From Elusimicrobia bacterium RIFCSPLOWO2_01_FULL_54_10 (lineage in GTDB: Bacteria; Elusimicrobiota; Elusimicrobia; 2-02-FULL-39-32), in the NCBI GenBank assembly GCA_001799975.1, contig MGUQ01000069.1, positions 11,570 through 18,699 of the forward strand: 7,130 nucleotides of DNA. Reading direction: 5' to 3'. Within the stretch, counting starts at the first letter, position 1. Each line of letters starts with the position of its first letter. Under the pieces are notes generated by a model that saw nothing but the letters and a program-made list of their open reading frames with translations, searched no databases and was not told where the DNA came from. The translations under genes were made by a program, and so were the position numbers. Positions 1-6,237 of the stretch are shown here, piece after piece.

Positions 1-1
1 G

Positions 2-703
2 CACCAATTTCTCTGGAGTGAGTTCTGCGACTGGTATGTGGAGCTGGCCAAATCCCGGTTTGAGCAGTCGATGTGGATTCTTGAGTATGTTCTCTCCGGG
101 TCTTTGCGGTTGCTGCATCCCATCATGCCGTTTATTACGGAGGAACTTTGGAAAGGGCTTGGAATCTCTTCCAAAAACTCCATTCTTCTGGAATCTTACC
201 CCAAGCCGGAATCGAAATGGACCGACCGCGAAGCGGAGGACCAGATGGCCGTGTTGATGGATGTGGTCACGTCCGTGCGCAGCATCCGATCAGAAATGGG
301 AGTTCCGCCGGGCAACAAGATATCTCTTGTCTTGAGCGTGGCCGAAGACGTTCAAAAATCCTTTTATCAGTCGCACCTTTCCTATGTTCAGCATCTCTGC
401 AAGGCGGACAATGTGTCCATCGGCAAGGGAATTCCCAAGCCGGAGCGCTCGGCCACTGCAATGGTCCACCGCACGCAAATTTTTGTGCCTTTGGAAGGCA
501 TGATCGATTTTGAGAAGGAAAAATTACGCCTTTCCAAAGAGGTGCAGAACCTGGAGGCCGACCTGGAACGTCTCAAAGTCCGCTTGTCCAATCCGGATTT
601 CAAGCAGAACGCTCCGCCAGAAGAAGTCCAGAAAGCCGAAGCGCGACAGATGGAATCATCCGAGAAGCTCCACCGCATCCGCGAGCTGATCAATACATTT
701 TAG
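2..703 (+). CDS. valS: Valyl-tRNA synthetase, C-terminal part (5' end outside window)
   Basis: This is the 3' part of a class I aminoacyl-tRNA synthetase that charges tRNA-Val in the cytoplasm. The frame is open from base 2 and ends at TAG 701-703, giving 233 visible residues. Visible residues 1-17 (FLWSEFCDWYVELAK) and 37-50 (LLHPIMPFITEELW) are hallmark segments of the ValRS anticodon-binding helical domain. Residues 92-103 (VRSIRSEMGVPP) match the conserved stretch that follows. From about residue 164 to the end, the charged heptad-like sequence beginning LEGMIDFEKEKLRLSKE, and including LSNPDFKQNAPPEEV, is the C-terminal coiled-coil arm that contacts the tRNA. The catalytic HIGH and KMSKS motifs lie upstream of the window and cannot be checked. 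An internal GTG at 38 is not the start, because family-conserved sequence continues upstream of it. The next gene begins 2 nt after the stop. Confidence 0.96.
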   Translation, partial: HQFLWSEFCDWYVELAKSRFEQSMWILEYVLSGSLRLLHPIMPFITEELWKGLGISSKNSILLESYPKPESKWTDREAEDQMAVLMDVVTSVRSIRSEMGVPPGNKISLVLSVAEDVQKSFYQSHLSYVQHLCKADNVSIGKGIPKPERSATAMVHRTQIFVPLEGMIDFEKEKLRLSKEVQNLEADLERLKVRLSNPDFKQNAPPEEVQKAEARQMESSEKLHRIRELINTF

Positions 704-705
704 CC

Positions 706-1089
706 ATGCAAGGGAAAAAGGTGCTCTTGGTGGATGACGATCCCGACATGGTTTTCATCGCCCGAGAGCTCTTGAGATCGGTCGGGCTGGAGGTTTTTAC
801 CGCGCCCAACGGCGAGCAAGCCCTCGCGGCCATCAAACAGGACCTGCCGGATTTGGTGATCAGCGACTTGATGCTGCCGGGCATGGACGGCGGACAGTTC
901 TGCAAGCGCGTCAAGCAGGACCCCGCATTTGCCGCCATTCCCTTTCTCATGCTCACGGCGGCGGACACGGACGAAGCCGTTCCGCTTGCGCGCGAAAGCG
1001 GCGCAAATGCTTTCTTGAGCAAGCCGTTCACTCATAAAATGTTTCTCTCAAAGGTGAATGAATTGCTGAGCGGCGGTGGGAAAAGGTAA
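706..1089 (+). CDS. Stand-alone receiver-domain response regulator (CheY-like)
   Basis: This 127-residue protein consists only of a receiver domain. The acidic pocket is D10-D11-D12 (LLVDDDPD), the phospho-acceptor is D54 (VISDLMLPGMDG), the switch Thr is T84 (LMLTAAD) and the conserved lysine is K106 (LSKPF). All are in the expected order and spacing, so it should be phosphorylatable. No DNA-binding, GGDEF or other output domain follows, so it should act through protein-protein contacts or phosphotransfer, as CheY and Spo0F types do. No histidine kinase lies in the window, and the partner is unknown. The ATG lies 2 nt after the valS stop and no good Shine-Dalgarno is visible, so translation probably depends on ribosomes finishing valS. 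It ends 2 nt before the prenyltransferase gene, which suggests one transcript. Receiver identity is certain; the specific role is not. Confidence 0.93.
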   Translation: MQGKKVLLVDDDPDMVFIARELLRSVGLEVFTAPNGEQALAAIKQDLPDLVISDLMLPGMDGGQFCKRVKQDPAFAAIPFLMLTAADTDEAVPLARESGANAFLSKPFTHKMFLSKVNELLSGGGKR

Positions 1090-1091
1090 TT

Positions 1092-1943
1092 ATGAAATAC
1101 CTCCGCTTCGTCAAAATTGAACATACGCTATTTTCTCTGCCCGTGGTTTTTGCGGGCACACTGCTGGCCTTGCGCGGCAATTCCTTGTCTATTCGGGAAT
1201 TCCTGTGGATCGTGCTTGCGGCCTCGATGGCGCGCGCCGCCGGCTTCGGATTTAACCGCATTCTGGATGCGGGAATCGACGTAAAAAATCCGCGCACCAA
1301 AGGTCGGGAAATTCCTGCGGGAATCATTTCCGTTAAAGCGGCTTGGGCGTTTACGGCGGCAACTTGCCTGCTTTTCATTTTTTCCGCCAGCCGGCTTTCG
1401 ATGCTCTGTTTTTATCTGTCTTTTATTCCGCTTCTGCTGTTTTTTGTCTATCCATTTTTGAAGCGGCAAACCATGTGGTGTCACCTGGGCCTGGGACTGG
1501 CCTGGGGCATAGCTCCTCTGGGCGGATGGCTGGCTGTTTCTCCGCAAATCCGGCCGCTTTCAAACCTTCTGACAGTATTTCTTTTGAGCGGATTCTGCGC
1601 CTTATGGGTGGCCGGCTTTGATATCGTTTACGCCCTTCTTGACGAAGAATTTGACAGGGAACATGGCATTCATTCATTTCCCGCAGCCCTTGGTTCGCAC
1701 CAAGCCCTGCGCGTTGCCCGGGTTTTTCATTTCACGGGACTCTTATTTTTGGCCGCGCTGGTTTCCATTGCGTATGGAGGAGTATTGTCGAATGTTTTGT
1801 TCGCTCTGGCGGCCACTCTGCTTGCCGTCAGCCATTTTCGCGTGGAAAACGAGCCACTCACGCCGCAACTGGTTAACTTCGCTTTCTTCAAGATAAATGC
1901 CACACTCTCTTTCTTGATATTTTTTATGGTGGTTTCCTTCTAA
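1092..1943 (+). CDS. UbiA-family polyprenyltransferase (likely MqnP-type, quinone synthesis)
   Basis: This 283-residue integral membrane prenyltransferase transfers a polyprenyl chain from its diphosphate onto an aromatic acid. The first Mg-diphosphate motif is N55, D59, D63 followed by NPRTKGRE (66-73). The second is D177, D184, D188 in GFDIVYALLDEEFDREHG, followed by HSFPAALG. Both are intact with UbiA-family spacing. About eight or nine hydrophobic segments fill the rest. The ATG at 1092 has a purine-rich ribosome site (GGGAAAAGG) just upstream. The family includes UbiA (4-hydroxybenzoate substrate), MenA and MqnP (1,4-dihydroxy-6-naphthoate substrate). The NPRT motif and the adjacent UbiX and UbiD genes fit the UbiA/MqnP branch. 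I infer MqnP over ubiquinone UbiA because the following decarboxylase is of the long form and the organism does not look proteobacterial. The substrate is not proven by sequence. Confidence 0.92.
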   Translation: MKYLRFVKIEHTLFSLPVVFAGTLLALRGNSLSIREFLWIVLAASMARAAGFGFNRILDAGIDVKNPRTKGREIPAGIISVKAAWAFTAATCLLFIFSASRLSMLCFYLSFIPLLLFFVYPFLKRQTMWCHLGLGLAWGIAPLGGWLAVSPQIRPLSNLLTVFLLSGFCALWVAGFDIVYALLDEEFDREHGIHSFPAALGSHQALRVARVFHFTGLLFLAALVSIAYGGVLSNVLFALAATLLAVSHFRVENEPLTPQLVNFAFFKINATLSFLIFFMVVSF

Positions 1944-1948
1944 GGAGG
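1941..1948 (+). promoter_or_regulatory. Strong Shine-Dalgarno of ubiX, overlapping the ubiA-family stop codon
   Basis: TAAGGAGG is an almost full anti-16S match. Its first three bases are the stop codon of the prenyltransferase gene, and it sits 4 nt before the ATG at 1953. It fixes the ubiX start and ties its translation closely to the end of the upstream gene. Confidence 0.85.
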
Positions 1949-1952
1949 CAAT

Positions 1953-2504
1953 ATGAGAATAATCATCGGCTTAACCGGCGCTTCGGGCGCCATTTTCGGC
2001 TCGGAATTTCTGAAGGCCTGCCCGGGGGAAAAATATCTCATCGCTTCCCGCTGGGGCAAGTCCGTGCTGGCCCAGGAAACCGGCCTCACTCTGGAGAATC
2101 TGGCTCCTTATGCCAAGAAAGTTTTTTCAAACGACGATCTTTCCTCTCCCCTGGCGTCGGGTTCCAATGCATTTGATGCGATGGTGATTGTTCCCTGTTC
2201 CGCTTCCACTCTCTCCAAAATCGCTTGCGGCATAGCGGACTCGCTCATGACCCGCGCGGCAAGCGTGGCTTTGAAGGAAAAGAGAAAGATCATTGTCTGC
2301 CTGCGGGAAACGCCGCTTTCAACCATTCACATCGAAAACATGCTCAAACTCTCCCAGGCCGGCGCCATCGTGATGCCCATATCGCCGTCGTATTACCAGG
2401 AAGCCCAGACTGTCGGAGACCAGGCCCGGCTTTTTGTCGAGCGGATTGTCCAGCTCATTGATCCGCAAAACGCCGCAACGGGCTGGAAGCAAGAGGCGCT
2501 TTGA
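1953..2504 (+). CDS. ubiX: UbiX-family flavin prenyltransferase (prFMN synthase)
   Basis: UbiX joins a dimethylallyl group from dimethylallyl (pyro)phosphate to reduced FMN, making the prenylated FMN cofactor that UbiD decarboxylases need. It is a soluble flavoprotein-like fold, normally a dodecamer. The 183-residue product has the N-terminal nucleotide/phosphate loop GLTGASGAIFG (6-16), the AQETG segment (E42), the family signature beginning PCSASTLSKIACGIADSL (81-98), TRAASVALKEKRK (100-112), RETPLS (118-123) and HIENML (126-131). By alignment from memory, K108 and E119 occupy the positions of catalytic K129 and E140 of Pseudomonas UbiX. Length is within the usual 180-210. The start is fixed by the TAAGGAGG site. 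The stop TGA overlaps the TTG start of the next gene by 4 nt. If the pathway is futalosine-based, the name mqnM would apply. Confidence 0.95.
   Translation: MRIIIGLTGASGAIFGSEFLKACPGEKYLIASRWGKSVLAQETGLTLENLAPYAKKVFSNDDLSSPLASGSNAFDAMVIVPCSASTLSKIACGIADSLMTRAASVALKEKRKIIVCLRETPLSTIHIENMLKLSQAGAIVMPISPSYYQEAQTVGDQARLFVERIVQLIDPQNAATGWKQEAL
2491..2504 (+). promoter_or_regulatory. Ribosome binding site and TTG start coupling ubiX to the ubiD-family gene
   Basis: AAGAGG (2491-2496) lies 4 nt before TTG 2501-2503, and the ubiX stop TGA is 2502-2504. No in-frame ATG is available nearby. The TTGA overlap implies translational coupling, so the cofactor maker and cofactor user would be made together. 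Confidence 0.7.
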
Positions 2505-4321
2505 CTCTTCCCGAATATCTCCAAGCTCTCAACGGCTTCGGCCGTCTTAAACAAGTTTCTTCCGAGGTCAATGCAGACCTCGAAATTTCGGAAATCTTGA
2601 ACCGCCTTTATCAGGGCGGCCGCCAAACGCCTCCTGCATTCCTTTTTGAGAAAGTGAAGGGCTCAAAATTTCCTTTGGCCATCAATCTCCTGGGCTCTCC
2701 GGAAAACATACACATGGTACTGGGGGATGAGCCGGAAAAAATCAGCGGACGGATTGCGGGTGCGATAGATGATCTAAAAAAGAAAGCCCCGCAAGGAAAA
2801 ATCCTCTCCTGGGCCTGGAAAAATCGCGCATTCATTAAACATGCTCTGGCCGGCAAGCCCAAAAGGATGAGCTCTGCTCCCTGGCAGGAAGTGGTTATGA
2901 AAGAAGCGGACGTGGATCTCGACAAGTTTCCCATTTTGAAATGCTGGCCCAAAGACGGGGGAAAATTCATCACGGCCGGATTGGTTTTTACCCGCAGCCC
3001 TGTCACGGGCGAGCGCAACTGCGGCATTTACCGTCTGCAGGTTTTTTCCAAAAACGAAATCGGGCTCCACTGGCAAATCCAGAAGGGCGGCGGGTTCCAC
3101 TATGCGGAGGCCCAGAAGCTCAATGTGCCGTTGGAAGTGGCCGTGGTGATTGGGGCCGATCCTTTGCTTTGGCTCTCCGCCATATTCCCCTTGCCGGAAG
3201 GCATGGATGAGTTGAGTTTTGCAGGATTAATCAGTGGGAAGGCTGTTGAGACCGTCAAATGCCGCACCACAGGCCTGGATGTGCCTGCCAGCGCGGAAAT
3301 TGTGATAGAAGGCGTGGCGCGCCCAGGCCAAACCCGCATGGAAGGCCCCTTTGGCGACCATTTCGGGCATTATTCGCACCCCTCACCGTTTCCCGTGCTT
3401 GAAATCCAAAGCATTTCGCACAAAAAAAACGCAGTCTTTCATGCCGCGGTGGTGGGCAAGCCGCCCCAAGAAGACAAAGCCATGGGGGAAGCGGTCTCTA
3501 AAATATTTTTACCGCTCATCAAAATGATCAAACCGGAGCTTGTCGATCTCTGGGCTTATTTTGAGGCTGGATTTCATAATTTATTGGTTGCAAGCGTCAA
3601 ACAACGCTACGAGAAAGAAGGCTTAAAGACCGCTCTGGGGCTGCTAGGCGAAGGCCAGCTCTCGCTCACCAAGTGCCTGATTCTCACAGATCCCGGAGTG
3701 GACGTCCGCAGTTTCCGCTCAGTTCTGCGCGCCATCTGCCAAAATTTCGAACCCGAGCAGGATTTTCTTCTTTTCCCGGGCACGTCGCAGGATACCCTTG
3801 ATTTCACGGGCCCCAAAATCAATCGCGGAAGCAAGATGATCCTGGATGCGACTTCGCAAAGCAAGCCCTTGCAGAGTGCCCCGGCCTTCAAAATGGCTGA
3901 GGGTTGGGGGGAAGGCAAAGTGCTCAGGGAATTGGACAGCAGGATTTCGGAGATCAAAGCCCTGGAAGATTGCCTTCTTGTGGTCAAATTGAACTCCGGG
4001 CAGGAGTCTTCTGATTGCCGGGACTTACTTAAGAAGGTTTTGGACAGGTCCGAGGTTCAGGGATATAAAATCATCGCTCTGGTGAGCGAAGATGTGCCTT
4101 TAGAAAACGACATTCTTTTGATCTGGGGGATTTTTACGCGCTTTGATTGTGAAAGAGATGTTTTGTTTTCAAAAATCGAGCTGCGGGGTGCAAGAGCGGT
4201 TCATTTCGGCCCATTGGGGATCGATGCAACATGGAAGAAAGGTTATCCCGAGCCAGTGGAAATGTCGCCTGAGGTTGTGGCTCAGGTAACCCGCCGGGGG
4301 AGGGAAGTGGGGTTGGAGTAA
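2501..4321 (+). CDS. UbiD-family prFMN-dependent decarboxylase, long form (likely MqnL-type)
   Basis: This cytosolic 606-residue decarboxylase removes the ring carboxylate after prenylation, using prFMN from UbiX. The proposed active-site set is present. N173 and R178 lie in NCGIYRLQVFSKNEIGLHWQ, a probable metal ligand is E237 (PEGMDELSFAG), and E281 and D286 lie in EGPFGDHFGHYSHPSPFP. These correspond to Fdc1 N168, R173, E233, E277 and E282 by motif, and Asp at the last site is normal in bacterial UbiD. The start is TTG at 2501, overlapping the ubiX TGA, with AAGAGG at 2491-2496. It gives the typical UbiD N-terminus (LPEYLQALNGFGRLKQVS, then a LEISEILNRLY segment), while the first internal Met (M72) would cut into the domain. 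At about 100 residues longer than E. coli UbiD (497), it resembles the roughly 600-residue enzymes of futalosine-pathway bacteria such as Helicobacter (recalled, not searched). It ends 3 nt from the convergent rplA stop. Confidence 0.94.
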   Translation: MTLPEYLQALNGFGRLKQVSSEVNADLEISEILNRLYQGGRQTPPAFLFEKVKGSKFPLAINLLGSPENIHMVLGDEPEKISGRIAGAIDDLKKKAPQGKILSWAWKNRAFIKHALAGKPKRMSSAPWQEVVMKEADVDLDKFPILKCWPKDGGKFITAGLVFTRSPVTGERNCGIYRLQVFSKNEIGLHWQIQKGGGFHYAEAQKLNVPLEVAVVIGADPLLWLSAIFPLPEGMDELSFAGLISGKAVETVKCRTTGLDVPASAEIVIEGVARPGQTRMEGPFGDHFGHYSHPSPFPVLEIQSISHKKNAVFHAAVVGKPPQEDKAMGEAVSKIFLPLIKMIKPELVDLWAYFEAGFHNLLVASVKQRYEKEGLKTALGLLGEGQLSLTKCLILTDPGVDVRSFRSVLRAICQNFEPEQDFLLFPGTSQDTLDFTGPKINRGSKMILDATSQSKPLQSAPAFKMAEGWGEGKVLRELDSRISEIKALEDCLLVVKLNSGQESSDCRDLLKKVLDRSEVQGYKIIALVSEDVPLENDILLIWGIFTRFDCERDVLFSKIELRGARAVHFGPLGIDATWKKGYPEPVEMSPEVVAQVTRRGREVGLE

Positions 4322-4324
4322 AGT

Positions 4325-5020
4325 TTAAACGGTTGCGGTGAACTTCTGGTTGGTGTCCAGAGAAATGCCTGGGCCCATGGTGGAAGAAAGAGAAATGCTT
4401 CGCAAGTAACTGCCCTTGGCGCTTGCCGGCTTGGCCTTGATCAAGGTGCTCATAAGCGCGCGCACGTTTTCCGCAATTTTGTCCGAAGTGAAAGACGCCT
4501 TGCCCACGATCGTGTGAACAATGCCAAAGTCGTCATTCTTGAACTCGATGCGGCCGCCCTTGAGCTCTTTGACCGCGCGGGCCACTTCAAAAGTCACGGT
4601 GCCGGCCTTGGGGTTGGGCATGAGACCCTTGGGTCCCAGCACTTTGCCGAGCTTGCTTAAATCTTTCATGGCGTCCGGAGTGGCCACAATCACGTCAAAA
4701 TCCATCCAGCCTTTCTGCATCTTCTCAATGATGTCGGCGTCTCCGAAAAAATCGGCTCCTGCGGTCTCAGCCTCTTTCAGCTTCTCGCCCTTGGCCACAA
4801 CGGCTATTTTCTTGGTCTTGCCGGTGCCCGCGGGCAGCACCACAGTGCCGCGCACGGTCTGGTCCGTCTGCTTGGGATCAATGCCCAGCTTCACATGGAG
4901 CTCTATGGTTTCATCAAACTTGGCCTTTGCCGCGTCCTTGACGATCTTGGCCGCTTCGTCCAACGCGTATCTTTTTTTGGCGTCCACTTTTTTATAGAGT
5001 TCTGCGATTCTTTTTCCCAT
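4325..5020 (-). CDS. rplA: 50S ribosomal protein L1
   Basis: L1 forms the mobile L1 stalk on 23S rRNA that handles the E-site tRNA. In many bacteria it also represses its own operon by binding the mRNA. The 231-residue length is typical. Signatures are an N-terminus of GKRIAELYKKVD, KFDETIELHVKLGID, RGTVVLPAGTGK, the domain II hallmark GPKGLMPNPKAGTVT, and C-terminal STMGPGISLD. I chose ATG 5020 rather than 5041: it gives the family N-terminus and has GGGGAGA (5027-5033) 6 nt upstream, whereas the longer form adds a non-conserved MMSGRNK. The start is 1 nt after the rplK stop (5022-5024), so the pair is probably coupled. It is the last gene of this strand's block here; rplJ does not follow. 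Confidence 0.97.
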   Translation of the reverse strand: MGKRIAELYKKVDAKKRYALDEAAKIVKDAAKAKFDETIELHVKLGIDPKQTDQTVRGTVVLPAGTGKTKKIAVVAKGEKLKEAETAGADFFGDADIIEKMQKGWMDFDVIVATPDAMKDLSKLGKVLGPKGLMPNPKAGTVTFEVARAVKELKGGRIEFKNDDFGIVHTIVGKASFTSDKIAENVRALMSTLIKAKPASAKGSYLRSISLSSTMGPGISLDTNQKFTATV

Positions 5021-5021
5021 T

Positions 5022-5453
5022 TTATTTCTCCCCGACATCAATGCCCATGCTGCGGGCAGTGCCTTCCACCATGCGGGAAGCGGCCCCCAAATCTTTGGTG
5101 TTCAAATCCGGCAGTTTGCGGAGCGCGATTTCTTCCACCTGCTTGCGGGAGATTTTGCCCACCTTGTTGCGGTTGGGCACGCCCGAAGCCGTGGCCAGGC
5201 CTGCGGCTTTCTTTAAAAGAGATGAAATGGGGGGCATTTTGGTGATGAACGTGAAGGAGCGGTCTTCAAACACCGTGATGACGGCTGGAATAAGCATGCC
5301 GGCCTCAGCGGTCTTGGTGCGTTCATTGAACTGCTTGCAGAAATCCATGATGTTGACGCCGTGCTGGCCCAACGCGGGTCCAACGGGAGGCGCGGGATTG
5401 GCCGCGGCCGCCGGAATTTGAAGCTTGATCTGGGTTTTTATTTTTTTAGCCAT
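5022..5453 (-). CDS. rplK: 50S ribosomal protein L11
   Basis: L11 sits at the base of the L7/L12 stalk in the GTPase-associated centre, where it takes part in factor binding and in activating RelA-type stringent response enzymes. The 143-residue product has the proline-rich N-terminal domain signature [19 protein letters not shown] (13-31), [16 protein letters not shown], and the rRNA-binding C-terminal domain ending [11 protein letters not shown]. The length is standard. CAGGAG at 5461-5466 lies 7 nt before the ATG. It is preceded by a palindrome in the nusG-rplK spacer and followed 1 nt later by rplA. In E. coli this two-gene unit is repressed by L1 at the leader; no clear L1 target could be recognised here by eye. 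Confidence 0.97.
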   Translation of the reverse strand: MAKKIKTQIKLQIPAAAANPAPPVGPALGQHGVNIMDFCKQFNERTKTAEAGMLIPAVITVFEDRSFTFITKMPPISSLLKKAAGLATASGVPNRNKVGKISRKQVEEIALRKLPDLNTKDLGAASRMVEGTARSMGIDVGEK

Positions 5454-5460
5454 TTAACTG

Positions 5461-5466
5461 CTCCTG
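5461..5466 (-). promoter_or_regulatory. Shine-Dalgarno of rplK next to a hairpin
   Basis: CAGGAG on the minus strand lies 7 nt upstream of the rplK ATG and only 4 nt downstream of the 8-bp stem at 5471-5490. The stem would place a folded RNA right beside the ribosome landing site. Confidence 0.65.
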
Positions 5467-5470
5467 ATTG

Positions 5471-5490
5471 ATTCCCGCATTCGCGGGAAT
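5471..5490 (-). repeat. Perfect palindrome (8-bp stem, 4-nt loop) in the nusG-rplK spacer, REP-like
   Basis: On the minus strand the sequence is ATTCCCGC, loop GAAT, then GCGGGAAT: a perfect GC-rich hairpin lying in the 43-nt spacer. With its flanks (TGTC before, CAATC after) it closely resembles the dispersed TGTCATTCCCGCG...CGGGAATCC-type palindromes I know from many bacterial genomes. It lacks a downstream U-tract, so it does not look like an intrinsic terminator. It may be one copy of a repeat family, an mRNA stabiliser or processing site, or a cis element controlling rplK. Only one copy occurs in this window. Confidence 0.75.
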
Positions 5491-5496
5491 GACAAA

Positions 5497-6060
5497 TTAT
5501 AATTTCTCCACCTGAAGGAAATCCAGCTCCACGGGAGTACCCCGTCCGAAAATGGACACCATCACTTTGATTTTTGCTCTTTCTTCGTTCACGTCTTCCA
5601 CGGTGCCGATAAAATGCTTGAACGGGCCTTCGTTGATGCGCACCGTCTCTCCCTGCTCAAACTGGATGGCCGCCTTAGGCTTGGAATCGGGAGTGGCCGT
5701 GGCCAGATCGATCATGTTGCGGGCTTCGGATTCGGGCAGGGGGGTAGGTTTGACCCCGCCCAAAAATCCTGTCACACCAGGAGTATTGCGCACGAGCCAA
5801 TAGGTTTGGTTGTCCACCACCATGTCGGCCAGCACATAGCCCGGAAAAAATTTGCGCTTGCGGATGGTGCGCTTGTTTTTCTTGATTTCCACCACGTCTT
5901 CTGTCGGAATCATGATCTTGAAAATCTTGTTGGGCACGTTCTGGTTGGCCGTTAACTTTTCCAGGGTGGCCTTTACCTTGTCCTCATGGCCGGAGTAGGT
6001 GTGAATGACAAACCAGGCGCGGGCAGAAACTTCCGTGACTTGAGCCGTCATATTATCCAT
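5497..6060 (-). CDS. nusG: Transcription elongation/termination factor NusG
   Basis: NusG binds RNA polymerase near the clamp, affects pausing, and links polymerase to Rho or to ribosomal S10. The 187-residue protein has an NGN domain (about 15-120) with WFVIHTYSGHEDKV, KRTIRKRKFFPGYVL and TPGVTGFLGG. The C-terminal KOW domain (about 130-187) contains FEQGETVRINEGPF, and its last residues include VSIFGRGTPVELDF. Both are canonical. The start at 6060 has GAGG 8 nt upstream. The alternative ATG at 6051 (codon 4) would give a neat ATGA overlap with the secE stop but a poorer ribosome site. With the 6060 start, secE and nusG overlap by 13 nt. No insertion of the kind seen in specialised NusG paralogues is present. 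Confidence 0.97.
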   Translation of the reverse strand: MDNMTAQVTEVSARAWFVIHTYSGHEDKVKATLEKLTANQNVPNKIFKIMIPTEDVVEIKKNKRTIRKRKFFPGYVLADMVVDNQTYWLVRNTPGVTGFLGGVKPTPLPESEARNMIDLATATPDSKPKAAIQFEQGETVRINEGPFKHFIGTVEDVNEERAKIKVMVSIFGRGTPVELDFLQVEKL

Positions 6061-6230
6061 GAGATTATCCTCGCAAAAAGCATGTCCATGAGCGCCACAA
6101 AAACAGACAAAATGCCGACGAGAATGATGATGACCACGGTGGATCCCATCACTTCTTTCCGCGAAATCCAGGTGACTTTCTGGAGTTCCGCGTAAGATTC
6201 CTTAAAAAAAGATGTGAGCTGTTCGATCAT
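6048..6230 (-). CDS. secE: Preprotein translocase subunit SecE (short, single-membrane-span form)
   Basis: SecE is the essential clamp of the SecYEG channel in the inner membrane. This 60-residue product matches the minimal form of non-enteric bacteria. It has an amphipathic cytoplasmic helix with the motif ELQKVTWISRKEV (15-27), then one membrane span (about 29-55). The usual proline after Trp in the VTWP motif is Ile here, which is a mild departure. The start is 7 nt after the upstream membrane-protein stop (6238-6240), with only a weak ribosome site, so translation may depend on that gene. The 3' end overlaps nusG. Position directly before nusG supports the call. Confidence 0.94.
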   Translation of the reverse strand: MIEQLTSFFKESYAELQKVTWISRKEVMGSTVVIIILVGILSVFVALMDMLFARIISWII

Positions 6231-6237
6231 GCCAAAT

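Noticed and set aside
690..1035. Two minus-strand open frames of 111-113 codons opposite the response regulator
   Set aside because: Both lie antisense to an intact receiver domain with all catalytic residues. No ribosome site or family character is seen.
1128..1547. 139-codon open frame on the minus strand inside the prenyltransferase gene
   Set aside because: It is antisense to a clear UbiA-family gene, its product is low-complexity, rich in R, Q and K and unlike any fold, and it has no ribosome site. It is a by-product of the coding bias of the real gene.
4268..4286. Inverted repeat CCTGAG / CTCAGG near the 3' end of ubiD as a terminator of the rplA transcript
   Set aside because: The stem is only 6 bp with a 7-nt loop, lies in coding sequence, and is not followed by a U-tract on the minus strand.
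4345..4361. Hairpin TCTGG / CCAGA just after ubiD as a terminator
   Set aside because: The 5-bp stem lies within rplA and is followed by AGAAATGCC with no T-run, too weak to call.
4521..4997. 158-codon open frame on the plus strand opposite rplA
   Set aside because: The product is Ser/Ala/Pro-rich and mirrors rplA codons. rplA is unmistakable, so this is a shadow frame.
5021..5041. Upstream start for rplA at 5041 giving seven extra residues
   Set aside because: It overlaps the end of rplK, adds non-conserved residues and would place the good GGGGAGA site inside the gene. The ATG at 5020 fits the family and the ribosome site.
5499..5504. TATAAT on the minus strand at the end of nusG as a -10 box for rplK
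   Set aside because: It arises from the last nusG codons (Lys-Leu-stop), and the hexamer 17 nt upstream (GGATTT) is a poor -35. A promoter here is possible but not supportable from sequence alone.
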